Below, piece after piece: positions 22,801 to 37,800 of a DNA stretch of 64,000 bases. Position 1 is the first letter of the stretch; every line of letters starts with the position of its first letter. Under the pieces are notes generated by a model that saw only the letters and a program-made list of their open reading frames with translations, did not search any database and was not told the origin of the DNA. The DNA comes from Sipunculus nudus (Eukaryota > Annelida > Sipuncula > Golfingiida > Sipunculidae). The stretch is taken from NCBI GenBank assembly GCA_026874595.1, contig CM049306.1:6528019-6592018 (forward strand). The letters are read 5' to 3'. A program made the position numbers and the translations under genes.

Positions 22801-25800
22801 TTTTTTTTTCAAATTTTTACGAATTTTTTTTTTTTTGAGACCTTTAAAGATGTGGTTATCTGTCAACAGGGTACAAATCGCAACAACTGGACCTAGAATC
22901 TTCATTCTTGTCATGCAAGGAGGCCCATGAAAGGTGCCTGTGGAAACTTGAAATTAGGTCTCTGTTACCCATATCCTTCAAGCTATAGGACTCCGAAGTA
23001 TCCCTCAGAATAATGGACAATTTGATACAAAAACTGAAGTATCTGAACAACTAATGCAGAGATCACCATGATTTTTTGCATGGATATTGACCATTAAGTG
23101 TTTTTATTAGTTTCTGCAGACTGGTGGAGCCACCTGTATTTTTGTATCCGCCAAAACGAAGTTTTGCGGATACTATGTTTTTGACAGAGTTCCTCCGCCG
23201 CGGCGGCGTTCGTTTCCAGAGAGCTCCTCGGAGACTAATGGACCGATTTTTTCCAAACTTACACCTATTATCGGGTCACATGTGAACTGGTGCCTAACCA
23301 ATTTGCATTGACCTCTGACCTTTTCTCTCTATCCAGTGTCCATTTGTGGGTCTGTTTCCACTCATAAACCCTCATATCTCGGGAACCGTTTGACCGATCA
23401 GGAAATAAAATTGATACAAATATAGCCCTTGGATTGCTTATAACATACACAAAAAATGGTGGCGCCACCTGTAACCATGTTTGCACAGTGTCCATCTGTT
23501 CATCTGCCTTGGGTTAAAATCACTCATATCTCTGCAGTGAATTGACTAATTCACCTGAAATTCGTCATGTGTATCCTGTGTCAGGATAGCTTTCTTGATT
23601 TTATGACAGGTGGCACCACCTACGTTCACATCCACGCTGATGACATCCAAGCTTATATCTCGGGAACCGTTTGACCGATCAGGAAATAAAATTTATACAA
23701 ATGTAGCCCTTTGATAGCTCTGTAACATACACAAAAAATGGTGGCGCCACCTGTAACAATGTTTGCACAGGGTCTGTCTGTTAGTCTGCCGTGGCCTAAA
23801 ATCACTCATTTCTCTGTAGTGGTTCGACATAACTGCCTAAAATTTTGCAGGTTTATACATCGTGGACAGCTTTCTTGATTTTATGACAGGTGGCGCCACC
23901 TACATGCTAGTTAACGCTGGACACATTCAAGCTCATATCTCAGGAACCATTTGACCGTTTGGGCCAAAATTGTGCATGTGTTTAGATCTCACATAGGTCT
24001 TTATCATACACAAAACTGGAGGGGTTACCTGCAAAGATTTTTGCACAGTGTTTGTCTGTTTGTCTGCCATGGGCAAAAATCGCTCATATACATGTAGTGG
24101 TTTGACTTTTCTGCCTAAAATTTTGCAGGTGTATACAACTTGGACAGCTTTCTGGATTTGTGGTAGGTGGCACAACCTACATACACATTTAGGCTGCAGA
24201 CATCCATGCTAATATGCAACATACCTCACTCTATTTTCCCTTGCCACTCAATCCATGCCTCACTATCCGATTTTGGCAGATACATGTAGTCACTTGTCGG
24301 TTACCTGTATTCTAGTTTTAAAAGTTTACACATTTTTCTCTATTTGTGAGATATATAAATACAGACTAAATCTTGGCCTGTTGGTTAATCTGTTTGATGC
24401 TTCAGTTGAATGGGTATATACTACCATTCTGATGATAAAATTTCCTTTTGCGAATCTCTTCCCAGTCAGCTGAGCGTCATGACCCATGGGTCACTTGTTA
24501 TTAACCTAACTGAATATTCAGTTACAGATTTCTGGGGTTAGCGGTTACGATTTGTGCCCTGCTAAAGGACAGACAGACAACGGACAAACCGCCATACCTA
24601 TACCGCAGTGGACTTTCAGTCAGCTGAGCTAAATATCACATTACTATGTACATATATTATGTAAAAACATTCAAAATTATTGCAAAGGACTACCACGGTA
24701 ACATTTACGACCCAATTACATGTGTATGTATGCATACTTAATCACATAACTGCATTACAGTACTTATTTGTGAATTGTCTTACTTGTGACCTGATGAGGG
24801 CCTGGAAGGATGGCTGTATGTACTCTATTCTGCCCTCGTACAGACGTGGCAAGTCCTCCCTCAACCCTTTGTCCACACCACTGAAGTCCTCCCTGGCAGT
24901 GTGCAGAGCTTTCCTGGCCTGAAACACATAAACACCACACTTTCCTGCTCCTGCTTTGTTTATTGAGTTACACAAGATGACATGATACAGTGGAAGCCTG
25001 CCTAGTGACCCCACAAGTGTGAACACCCCGCAATTACAACCACTTTCCTCGGTCCTTAGAATTTCACAAATAAAACCACTACCAAATTACAACCACTTTT
25101 AAATCAGTCCCCAAGGTGATCATAATTGTGGGATTCCACTGTACATGCTTGTATTTTATAATATGAAAGAATAAGTATATATTGTATACACTGAAATAAG
25201 TTCAAAGCTCTCTTTTATGATAAAGGACCACAACTGAGCTGAAACTGGTAATTCCCTTGCCTTTCAATCAAAGTGTTAGAAATGGACTGCACAATAAATG
25301 ATCTATGTCAAGTATGGGCCATATCTTAATTCAACTTCAGAATTTTTCTTAAGTTTCTACATTTGAAACAATAGAGAAATATTAACTGTATGCCTTTGAC
25401 CTTAGAAATACAATTACTCAATATTTTGAAAATTACTTAATCACCAACAAACAGTATATCTAGATGTCTCCGGATTTTCTCTATGTCTTAAATAAGCTTA
25501 ACACAAATAAAATACACAAATAAAATATGTTGGGTTTAGTATATGGGCAGTCTATCATGAAATGAAATGTCATAACCTTTCAGTTGGAGGTATGTATAAT
25601 ATTTTAAAGTCCATGTTACTTACAGAATCTAGTTTCACTATATTAGGTCCAGTTCTTTCCCTCCCCTGGTACTTGTCCACCTTTGCTTGACATTTTTCAT
25701 ACTCCTGAAAAAATAAAGTAAAAATTCAACATGGTAGTAATTACAAACACCTCATCTGCAACTAAACAAATTCACATTAGTAGTATAATCACACTTACCA

Positions 25801-28800
25801 TGAATTAGATCCAAAATATCATTATTAATCGACAAAAGCATTTCAAAATCTCGTAACTGAGGAACAGATAAAAACATGTACTTATGGTGATTTCAGTTTT
25901 AATATATGCAATATGCACTCACTTGTAAACTCTGCTCCCTCTTTTTAAGAGAAGACTGTACACTTGGAAATATACTGCTAAATCTGTAAAAAGATGGGTG
26001 AAAAGATATGCACGGTTAATTAATTTGATATGTTTTACTTATAATAAAATACATAACCAAACATGCTTTAATCATCTTCTCTCTCATTCTTTAAAGAATA
26101 CTTAAACACTATTACTAAAAAATGTGATATCTAATTATTTACCTTACAAGGATTCCGGTCAATTTTATACTGACACCTACCAGCTAATGTAGTACCCTTT
26201 ACAAATATACTATTAATACATACTTACCTACAAATAAGGAAGATCAATATGCAAATAAATAAAAGTTTTTTTTTCTTTTACAGAAGAAAGCAGTAAAAAC
26301 AAGTTAAATGAAGACTGTGGACAATGCATTATTTCACCATGCTTACTTTTTCATTGGCTCTGACAGGGCCTTGTGTGCTTCAGAATTCTGCAAAGAAAAT
26401 CAATATTAGACATCAGATAAAATGTTCCACTGTGCATGTTATAATCAGTATATCAAGTGATGAGAAGTCACCTTAAATTATTCATCCAAGTTTTAAGATC
26501 ACTAAATGAACCCAAGTCCCACAGATATACTGATCAGAAGTTTATTACAAGTCTCATCACATTATAAGTATACGATTTTCACTCTGACCAAAAGAGGTGC
26601 GGACTAGACTGCCAGACCACTTATCCCTGGAACAGACTGGTCCCAACTGCCCCTAATAAATGAACTGAATGGCTTGTTCCACAGCAGAATCAGAGGGGGG
26701 GGGGGGGTGTCGATCCAGTTGGTCAAACAGGGTCCAGCTGGCCAGGAGTTTGCTGGCATCTGTTAAAATGTTTAAAATGTTTATATTCATTTGTTTATTG
26801 GGAGACAAATGGAAGGATTGACAGGGCCAGAGACATAATACATAACACAAGCCTCTGTGGATTGGTGCAGCCCATCGTCCTTCTGACTAAGCTGACTACC
26901 CTCATCACCCCATGTGACTGCCCTTCCTGTTTACCATAATGACTGCCAAGCCTCTGTGGATTGGTGCAGCCCATCCTTCTCCTGACAAAGATGACTACAC
27001 CCACCACCCTAAGCAACTGCTTTACCGGTTTACCATGACTGCCAAGCCTCTATGGATTGGTGCAGCTCATCATCCTCCTGACTAAGCTAACTACACTTGT
27101 CACCCCATGTGACTGCTCTTCCTGACGGTAATGACTGCCAAGCCTTTGTGGATTGGTGTAGCTCATCATCAACCTGACTAAGCTGACTACCCTCATCACC
27201 CCATGCGACTGCCCTTCCTGTTTACCGTAATGACTGCCAAGCCTTTGTGGATTGGTGTAGCTCATCATCTTCCTGACTAAGCTGACTACACTCACCACCC
27301 CATGCGACTGCTCTTCCTGTTTACCGTAATGACTGCCAAGCCTCTGTGGATTGGTGTAGCTCATCATCAACCTGACTAAGCTGACTACCCTCACCACTGC
27401 ATGCGACTGCTCTTCCTGTTTACCGTAATGACTGCCAAGCCTTTGTGGATTGGTGTAGCTCATCATTCTCCTGACTAAGCTGACTACACTCACCACCCCA
27501 CTGCTCTTCCTGTTTACCGTAATGACTGCGAAGTCTTTGTGGATTGGTGTAGCTCATCATCTTCCTGACTAAGCTGACTACACTCACCACCCCATGCGAC
27601 TGCTCTTCCTGTTTACCATAATGACTGCCAAGCCTTTGTGGATTGGTGCAGCTCGTCATCTTCCTGACTAAGCTGACTTCACTTGTCACCCCATGTGACT
27701 GCTCTTCCTGACGGTAATGACTGCCAAGCCTTTGTGGACTGGTGCAGCTCATCATCCTCCTGACTAAGCTGACTACACCCACCATACCATTTGACTGCTC
27801 TTCCAGTTTACAGTAATGACTGCCAAGCTTCTGTGAATAGGTGCAGCTCATTACTGAACTATACTTACCACCACATGTGACTGCTGTTCCAGCTTACTCA
27901 CTGCTGACTGCCAAGCCTCTGTGAACTGGCGCAACTGATCATCATTCTGACTAAGCTGACTCTGCTGCAGATCACTAGCCATCTTCACCTCAGATTTGGA
28001 CTGGGCTGCATCACACACATTTCACAAAACATTTACAAAACTACTCAGAGTGTATCTTGTATCAAAGTGTCAGTACATTGCCTTTTATTTATTCAAATTC
28101 AGAACAAAGATTTCTATTTGAAATAGACAATGACTTAACATATGCTAAACAAGGTCAGATGAACAATTGTTAGCTTTGTACCAGATTTTGGAGATGAGAG
28201 TAAAACATTAATGTAACAAACAGGCTTAGTTCAAGTATATGAACTGGTTACTCTAGTAAAAATACCCAGTACTTCACTGTGTTTGTTCTTTGCACTTTAA
28301 ACTAAGTCAGGGGCAGATCCAGAATTTCAGAGAAGGGAGGGTCAAACCCAGGAAGACTAAAAGAAAACATAAAAAAGGGCCCTCTGGTCTGGAGAGGAGG
28401 GGGTCCAGGTCACAAAATTTGGTTTGAAACCCCCCAAAAAGGTTGTTTAGGTAAAAAAAAAAGGGGGGGGGGTTCTGGACCCCTTTTCTGGATCCACCAC
28501 TACAACTGCCGTACTGTTACTGTATTTGTCACCAATATACTTAAACAAGGGACCCATGGGTCACGGCGCTCAGCTGATCGTGATTGGACTATAAATGTTT
28601 CTCCACTGTGATACTATATCGAGTCGATAAAGCTTATGAATATCATGGACATGTTGGGCTATTATAAAGGAATGTAATGTAATATGTGAGTAAATGATAA
28701 ATGAAATAACCTGACTGATGGATTAATAGAGTCAAATATAGTGGTTTATGTTTTTATTTATTTAGGAGGGGTTGAAAATTGTGATATATTTGAGCAAATA

Positions 28801-31800
28801 TGAATGCAATGACAGCAGTAATAAGCAGTAGTAGAATGATGATAAGGCTATTTGTTGAAGGATCTAAAGTGTATGGTAGTCTGCAAGCTTTCAATTTGAC
28901 ATATATGATGTTATGATTAACTATGCTGATGAAGCGATTTATGAATTTGTGACTGTATGACACAATATCTCTTTAGTCTTGACAAGGTAAATTATTGTGA
29001 TGCCCACTATGTCTACATATTACACAATATTGACATAATTTCTGGCATGAACATAGGTACCTATGGACGAATAGTTATACAAAATATTAAAGTATGAATA
29101 TATCTGATTCATCTTGTTCTTGCTTACTGAGGCTGACTTTTGGATGGGGTTCGGAGAAGGGAAAAGTGAGGGCAGCACGAAGGTGGATGTAGAAATATTC
29201 TATTATAATGTTTTTCATTTATATAAGAATATGAAAAGCTAAAAGGGAAAGGGGCCCTCCTACTTGGTTATAGTAAATTTCTAAATATATGATTGCAAAC
29301 TAATACTCTGACAAGACTGTCATGAAGAAAAACAGTAAAAGTTTTGAGATCCTGTGATGCATATGAAAATTTACAGATGGTCAGGCAAGTGGACAGAATG
29401 GACTAATACCTTTATTTCACTTTCAAGGGAATAATGCATTTAAGTTTATATATAATCCTATTTTTTTAAGCATATCCACTTTTTCCATTAAGAAGTTTTC
29501 ATCTGAATCATTTTTTTATTTACTGGTTTTATAAATTTTTAATAAAAAAAACCTGAAAATATAAGTTAAATATTAGAATTGTTGCAAAAGTTGCAATCAT
29601 TATATATACAGAGTAAAAAACTGAAACTATAAGTTAAAATATTAGAATTGTTGCAAAAGTTGCAATCATCATATATCCAGAGTGTAGCTCATATTGGGTC
29701 ATATTATGCATACACATATATTTTATTATTTTTAAATCATAAATGTTTAAACTGAATTTAAAAGAAAACAAGGGACCTATGGGTCACCGCGCTTAGCTGT
29801 TATATATGATAAAAAAATATGATTTAGAAATGAGGCACATGCTTGTTTTATGTGGTAATAAAAATAAGCTGTATTATAAGTTGTTGTTGTTTAGCTTATG
29901 TATGATTTTGATAGTACCTTTGGAGACAGGAAAGAGGATTAATTTCATTTATTTTATTAACAAATGGAGTGCGATTGTCACACAGATTTTGACTTGGCCA
30001 TATAACTTATAAGCAGAACATATAATATAAGAGTTTATCTATTTATTAAAAAAATTACAAATATTGTCCCAAATATAATTTTTATTAAAAATAATAAGAG
30101 AATAGTATGATTTTTTCAAATAAAATATAACTGAAATGATTATTAAAATAATATTAAAGAATATATTCATGAATGCATTCATTAATACATTTTGAAAGTA
30201 TTTGCACTGGTATTGAATTCATATACTTTCATTTTTACCTGAATTCCCATTCTTATGAAAGAAATTTTATAATGGAGTACATATTCATATTTGTGTTTAA
30301 ATACAATTGCAAAGTGTTCGCACCATGTCTGGTATTTATTCAGTTTTCACCAAACAATGATGTTGAGAATCCAGAATATACAAAATTCACACATTTAAAT
30401 AATGATCATAAGTACCTGGTTTTATGGCTTTTATTTATATAAAAAAAATGTAATATATTCATTTTGGACTAATTTCACATCAATGTACTAACTATAGACA
30501 CAGTAGGAATCTAGATAATAATATTATCAACTGCTTCTTTGTCTATCATTAATTTCCTTCATATGATCCCTAATGATTAGTAATGAATAATATGATTAAC
30601 TTTTTTATCATTAAAATTGAACTGAAAAATCCCATAGGTGACTGCATGGTGTTATTTGGAATACGTGACATTCTATCCATCGATACAAGATTCTTATCAT
30701 TGGTAACTGCAAGTTAATTTCCTGTTATTATCAACTAACAAATTCCTTAAATTAAGTTAAATGTACTTCTACTAAAATACAGAGCCCCTGTATCTGTACT
30801 CAGGAATACATAGCTTTACTGTACCTGTATCTTTACTTGCATTTGTCAGATTCTAGAGTACTTTTACTCAAGTACAAACCCCTGTACTTGACCCAAGTCT
30901 GGTAACAAGCAAAGGGTTTCTTTCAAACACTGACAAACACAAAGTTTGACACAGAGCGACTTTAATGGGCAATAATGTAATGAAATTTTGCTGAAAGGTA
31001 TCCTTGCTACTTCAATACAGGAATGTTAAGGGTTGTTCTACACAACAGGGTCTCGAGGTATTAACTTTTTATGCTATGAAAAGATATAGTATATGTGTAT
31101 GTACTGGTGATTCAAACTTTCAAATACTAGAAGCATTTTTGATTGATTCTTACCTGCTATGACATCAGTGCACTTTTTGGTATCTTTATACACTTTCTTG
31201 GTTGCCTCATCAAGCCTGTGGGAGGGATATATCAATAATAGTGCTACATGCTCACAATACTGAATGCCCAGTCCTGAAGATGAAACCTTTCTTTTAAAGA
31301 CTATTATAATAATTTAATTACCACAGGTGAAGTAAATGCAATCTTTCTCCATCTGAGTAACTTTAACTTGAACCTTTTTTTTCAGTAGCAAAATTTTGCA
31401 CATTGAGACTAATGCTAGCCCATGTACTAATCATATCAACTAAAGTAGACATCCATAAAATATTAAGGTACACTGCAAAGGTATTCTTAACATACAAACA
31501 ACAATTTTATGTTTACAGAGTGATTGTTCAAGAGTAAACAGAGGAAGCAACAAGAATTCTCCATCCACAAACAACCACAAAGCAAGTTCCTGCCTCCATC
31601 AGTTCAGCCAGGCTGTATTTTGAATTCAAAGCATCAATCCCACCATCTCAGAAACTGGCCTCCTAACTATGCCAGACATTATGTTGCATGTCTGTGGTAT
31701 GTTTAACCTTTGCAGCAATGATATACATATGATGTACCACGATCATGGATGAAAAACAGTAACTGCACATCTACATATCACCAAGTCATTGGGTTACATG

Positions 31801-34800
31801 AGTCATGTGACCACATCAAGGCGTATTTCATATTATCACTAAAGCAATATATTGACAATTTAGTTTATGTCACATTTTGCTTACAGTTGGGGACTTAACC
31901 AAAATTCTTAAGACATGAAATGTTCATTCTACAATCAATCACAAAAGATATACTTACTGGATCAACTTCTTTACTTCACGTTCAAACTCTCTCTCAGCCT
32001 GCAGAGTCAAACAGCAATGTAACTAGAATATCAGCAGAAGCTGACAAAAGCCCTCAGCCAAAAGAACAGTGTTTAGAGGTGGTAACAGTAACAAGTACTA
32101 AATATCTGTTCTCACATGGATGTATATCTGTACATGTCTCAGTTATAAATTTAAAATGGAGAGGTATGTACCATGATTCATAACAATCCACCAAATGCTT
32201 CCTGAAAAATAAGCTTCTAAGTTTTATTCTATTGTAAGCTCTGTGACCTTGAAAAGTAGGTCAAGGTCACCCATCTTCGAACATGAATGAGATTTTTGTT
32301 GATATACATCTTCACCAAAGAAATAAAATTCCTATTGTGAATCCTTTTAGAGATATCCCGCTCACAAGGCCAAAGTTGAAAAATCCGATAAAAATTCATT
32401 AAAAATCAGAAATTGTAGGTGGCACCACCAAACTTGTATAGCAGGTACAGACTATCAGTCCCAATAATCATGGTAAGTTTTGTGAAAATCCACCAAATAG
32501 TTCCTGAGTAATAAGCATCTAAGTGTTTTTCTATAATCAGCTCTAAAATGTAGAAAAATATTTGACTATTGGTATTAATAACAGTGATCGTGCACCACAA
32601 AATATATTGCTGTTCTTATATCAAACTAGAAATATCTGTAAGCAACTTCAACATGACACAGAAGTCTGATTTTATATTAAGAAAGCTGGAAATGGATCAA
32701 TTTAACTTATTTTTAGATTCATATATGTGGATGGGTAACAGATATTACATAACTCTAAAATAAATTTATTAAAATTTTTTTTGCTATATATATCAATCCA
32801 TGCTATATCTATTTTTTTTAACAATCAAGACAATTCTCCAAACTTTCCTGTTTAGTTTGAATAAGAAGGCTTAAAGGGATAAAATCAGGGTCAATATTAT
32901 GCCTATTCTTTCACACTATCAGTTCAGTTTTGCTTTAAACAAAAGTTTCCCAGCAGAACCATCCCAGCACACGGTCTCATTTCCTCGCATACAGCTGTTT
33001 AACACCTGACTGTGCATTATGATAAACACAGTCCACGCGGGAACATGTATTATATTTTTTTGGCCAAGTCAGTCAGGGCATCTCCTGATTGACACATGTA
33101 GTGGCTCCGCGCTGCACATGGCCCCAGGCACAGTGTTTATGTTGACACCTGCCATTGCGCCCAGTCCACTGTTTTCAACACTAGTTTACAGGAGTAAGCA
33201 AACGGTTTCAAGGCAATGTTTTGGCAGGAAAAGATTTATTTTAAAGAGAAGAAGCTATTTTTCGTGTTAACTCAACATGCTTTATAGTTGATTAGGCCCC
33301 TTTAATTGCAATGTCTATAAGAAATAACCCTCTGCATGTAATTACCGTAAAAACTGGTGTATAAGTCGAAATATTTATACCTCAAATATCAATTGAGAAA
33401 AGCTACCCCGACTTATACACCAAAACTTATAAATGAAGCCCTGGATTGATCCGAAACTAGGACTTACCTGTCTGGGCTCGCGCTAGCCGCTCGCCACGTC
33501 GCCAAATGCGAGTAATTTGTCCAAAATGCGAGAAAACTTTTTGCAGAAATCGCCACAGTGGCGATTAAAAAATAATATCCCCATGAAAATCTAGTTGAAA
33601 TACTCTCTTGAACATACCATCGATTATTCCCTGATTGTGTTTGTTAACAACTTACCAACTAGAAACCACGTTAAGGTGGGTCTGTCTAAAAGTCGGGAAA
33701 ATCCGCAAAGAATTCAAGGAGAATATTTGGAGATGTTTTTGTTTAACTAACATTGTGTGAACAGCCATAAAAATTCTCTGGCTCTCCGAGAATTCTCTGA
33801 CAGATGCCCTTTATTCTTATAAAACAAAAACTAACTCTGCTCTGATTTGTCGGTAGTTGAACATGGAACTTAGCTTAGTGCTCATTGGAAAGACGGTATA
33901 TTTCGCTGATCATCTGTAAGTTGTGACACGGTTAACGTATCAATATATGACAATATTACAGCGATTGATTTCACACACCGTAATAAATAAAGCGTACTGG
34001 GTAATTTGTTTTCTTGATTTAAGTGTAATTTGCCGGCATCTATCAAAGATTTCCGTCAGTGGCCTTATGGTCTTGTAACACCCGCCGCTATAGTCAGCGA
34101 AATATATGCTTTCCTTGAACGGAGAAGTTCTTCAGTTAAACTTTTAATGCTAAAGCTCGTTTCGCGTGTTCCCGCGCGCGCTTCATGACAGAGACAGCAT
34201 CATGTGTGGACATATAATCTGATTTGCGAGGAAGTAATAATGTCAGTAAAGATAACAGAATTCTTCACACGTTCTGACACTGGATGGCCGTCGTCTGAGC
34301 GCGTTATGAATGATGTCAACGATCGGACCGATCATACAGAAATGGTGCCGAAAAGAAATGTTGGTCAGACCGAAATAAAGATAGATCCATTGTTCAAACA
34401 TGAAATTATTGCTTCAAAGTCATTTAATCACACACAGGGCTTATTACAGCTTTCAGTAACAGAGTGTATTACTATAAATATTACTATTGCTTTCTTATTA
34501 CTACTAAACATTATTATAATGGTGTCATGAAAAGCTGTAGGTGCCATGGCTATTGTTAGTATAAATTTCCTACTATTTTGGTATTACTGACTACACAAAG
34601 ATGAAAATACTAAAAGAAGAACAAACTTTATTCTAGGAGAATACTTTTCATGTTAGCTCAGATGTAAGTGGACTGGAGGGCTTCTTCATTTAAACAAAAG
34701 GATATATATTGTCGTATATTAACCTGTGTTACCACTGGTGTCAACATCTTTGGATAACTGCTGGACAGTTATACATACTTCAATCAATAAACATGGTTAC

Positions 34801-37800
34801 CGAGTATGCTTTATTCATTACAGTGCGTGAAATGTGTTATGGGTAATGTAACTTGTCCTGTGAGCAACTGGCAAAATTCCCATGCCCATAATCTTAGCAA
34901 AGTTAATTTTCGTTTACTAGAATCAATGTTGGTGCTTTTGAGTAAAATCTTTTACCAAACCTAGGTGAGTTGAATCACATATGTTACAATCCATGGTAGG
35001 TTAATTTGAATAGTACAAAAGAAGAACCTGCCCATTGTTTCAGACAGCACTTCCTTAAATACTGAACAGCTATGTGCACGGAGGGCAACAGGCCATCCAT
35101 CCTATTTTATCTGGATTGATGGGCTATCTTATTAATTTAGTGGTTATGCTAGATACCCCTATTGGAGGAAAGCAGTCAGTAACTGTAAATTAAGACCTTA
35201 CTGAGGCCTCATCAGTATTGCTGCTAGTTGTCACACCATAGTAAACCCATAGGCCAGTAAGAGTAATTAAAAGTAATAGCAATTTATTTATCATCCTCTT
35301 ACTATTACTATTATTCATAATTTTTTTATCACTTTTTTTCTATTGCTGCCTATAACTGATTAAATGTTTTGGAATTACTGCCTGTTGCTATGATCTATAA
35401 TATGTAATGTATTAATCAGCTGAAAAGATTAAATTCATTAAACGTTTCCTGTGGCTAACCGAAGTGAGCTGTGGCTAATGATTTTCCCACCTAATTAGCC
35501 ACAGTGGCTAACCATTTCCTATCGCCAGCGCTAGCCCAGCCTGTGTCACGATGTCAAAAATGGTGGCCAATGGGAGATTGGTATTCTGTTATTGTATTAT
35601 TAAGGTAAGTCTATGTTCAATGTAATGAAGAAATATAAAAAAACATGTTTCTCTTTGTTATTTCCTTTATTTTTGCCTTATAATGCAAACTTTAAAAATG
35701 AAAACTGATATATTAAGCTCACCTATGAGTGGCTCAAGAGCTATCCTGTTTTGCACTTGGCACTTTTGCACTTAGCACTTTTGTTCAAGTGACACTCAAG
35801 TCAAATTAAAACATCTCACTTACCTTCACATCCTCAGTCGGAATGGTCTCCACCTGTCTCTTACTTCAATTGGCTTAAAATAATTGTTACCCCATTTTTG
35901 ATGCAAAAAATCTACCTCGTCTTATCCACTAGTTCGTCTTATACACCAGTTTTTATGGTAGTCAATCATTTTTGAAAATGAATACTTAAGTGTTTCTGGT
36001 ATGAACACCTCCATAAAAATTGCATCACAGAATGAACACAGACTGGTTCTAAATTGAGTATGAGTACATATTTTATATGAATCAGTTCTATAATATCACA
36101 CTTAGCATCTAGCAAATCTCAAAATAAAACATGCGAAGACTTACAGTTCTGGAGATAGCTGTTCCAGACTTCCTGGAACTCTTGAATGGCCTCCTACAAT
36201 GACATATTAAAATAACTGAATTGCATAAAACACTGACAATATTTTGATTAAAACCTATTGAACCCTGCATGCTTTATTTATCATAGGCATGATGTAATAT
36301 AATGTCTATTGGAGAAAATGATCTTCTTTTGAAAATGTATTCAATTTTTTCTGTGGAAGTTGTTACAGTAAATGAAAACTTTTGCCAAATAGAAAATTGC
36401 CAGCAATATATGGTATGCTAGCCTTCACTATTTGGGGGGATCCCTATTGTGGGTGGCACCCCAACCAATGTTTGCATTCACTGACTGAGCCCATATTCCC
36501 AGGTTCATTTGTGCATAAGTGACTGTACATCTGTGAATATTCCCTGATGATGTTCCAGAATCCAGATCATGTGTTGGATCCACAACAAAATCTATTGGAT
36601 TCTTTACTGGCTCATTCCTGAAATGCCCTGAAAATTCATGAGATTCTGTACATGACTGCATGAGTTACGTTGCGAACACACACACAAACATCCACAGGAA
36701 CAGAGAGATTGCAAATTCTCTAAACACAAACCAACCAGGCTTGCAAATCTGAAATCACAAAATGATGCTCAGACTTAGTAGAAAATATCAAAATATCCGG
36801 GGCTGTAAACTATTTCACTATTGATTAATAGTATTATTCAGAGGTTTTGTCAACAACTGTTCTTAGACACTAATCCATGTATCAACATGTATAAGTACAA
36901 TTGTACCCAGATAACAATTTGACAGGGAGCAGGGTTAGAGTCTAACTGTAAGTGTAAAGCACAAACACTTTTACACTAGAAACTATAGTCTGTTCACAGT
37001 TGGGTGCCCATTGAAAATTGGCCATTATTCTCTTGAACTTAAAATATTGTCACACAAATTGACACATAAGCTAATGAGGGACCAAAGGCCTGATATGAGA
37101 CATAACACTTCATAGCATAAACCAACATATATATTTTTCTTCTTTTAAAATCATTTAGCCAAGTATGCTCTTTACACAGCGCCTTACCCATAGGCCAATT
37201 ACCTATATCATAAGCGCTGTTTGTTATGACCCTGTATACTGAACCTCTACACCAGAATGGAGCACTGTATTTTGGTCCAATCAGATGATACCCTGTGCTG
37301 GAAGCAGAACGGTTTACCAGCCAATGACAATGTTGTTCATTTCGTTTTGAGTGACAGCTCATCGCCCCGGCGACCGTTTGAACAGGCCACAGGCTTTGAG
37401 AGATTTGCCCTACAAGTGGTTTCTGGGCGGAGCCTGATATCTGTGGAGTGTTTGTTGACTTGCATTTGGTTGGCTGATAGTCACACCAGCAGTTTTTTAA
37501 GGAGACAGGCCTATGTGCACCACCTGGTGTTTGAATAAATCATAAACGATCAAAGCAGGCAGCGTTAAAAATCAGTAGCTTCTTTAGAAGCGCAAGATTT
37601 CCGCTGCCTCGGGAGCGTATTAGCCTAGTGACATGGCCTCTGTTTTGGGTTAATAGCCTCACTTCAACAAACAATTTTTAGAATATTTATGACACTCAAC
37701 AACCAATCAGCAGCCTTTAAATGTGATTGTTTGAGCATGTGACCAGTGACCCTGGCCTTCATCAGATTGGTTGAGATGTTGTAAAAAGTAGACTGTTGTC

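Noticed and set aside
27050-27851. Two long - strand ORFs (143 and 148 codons) resembling a repeat protein
   Set aside because: They are open only because the 99-bp unit is a multiple of three. The frame differs from the BIN3 exon frame, and the DNA is an intronic array derived from exon 5.
34204-34530. 108-codon ORF in the 33.3-36.0 kb element as a possible transposase
   Set aside because: No DDE/DDD motif, no DNA-binding domain that I recognise, and much too short.
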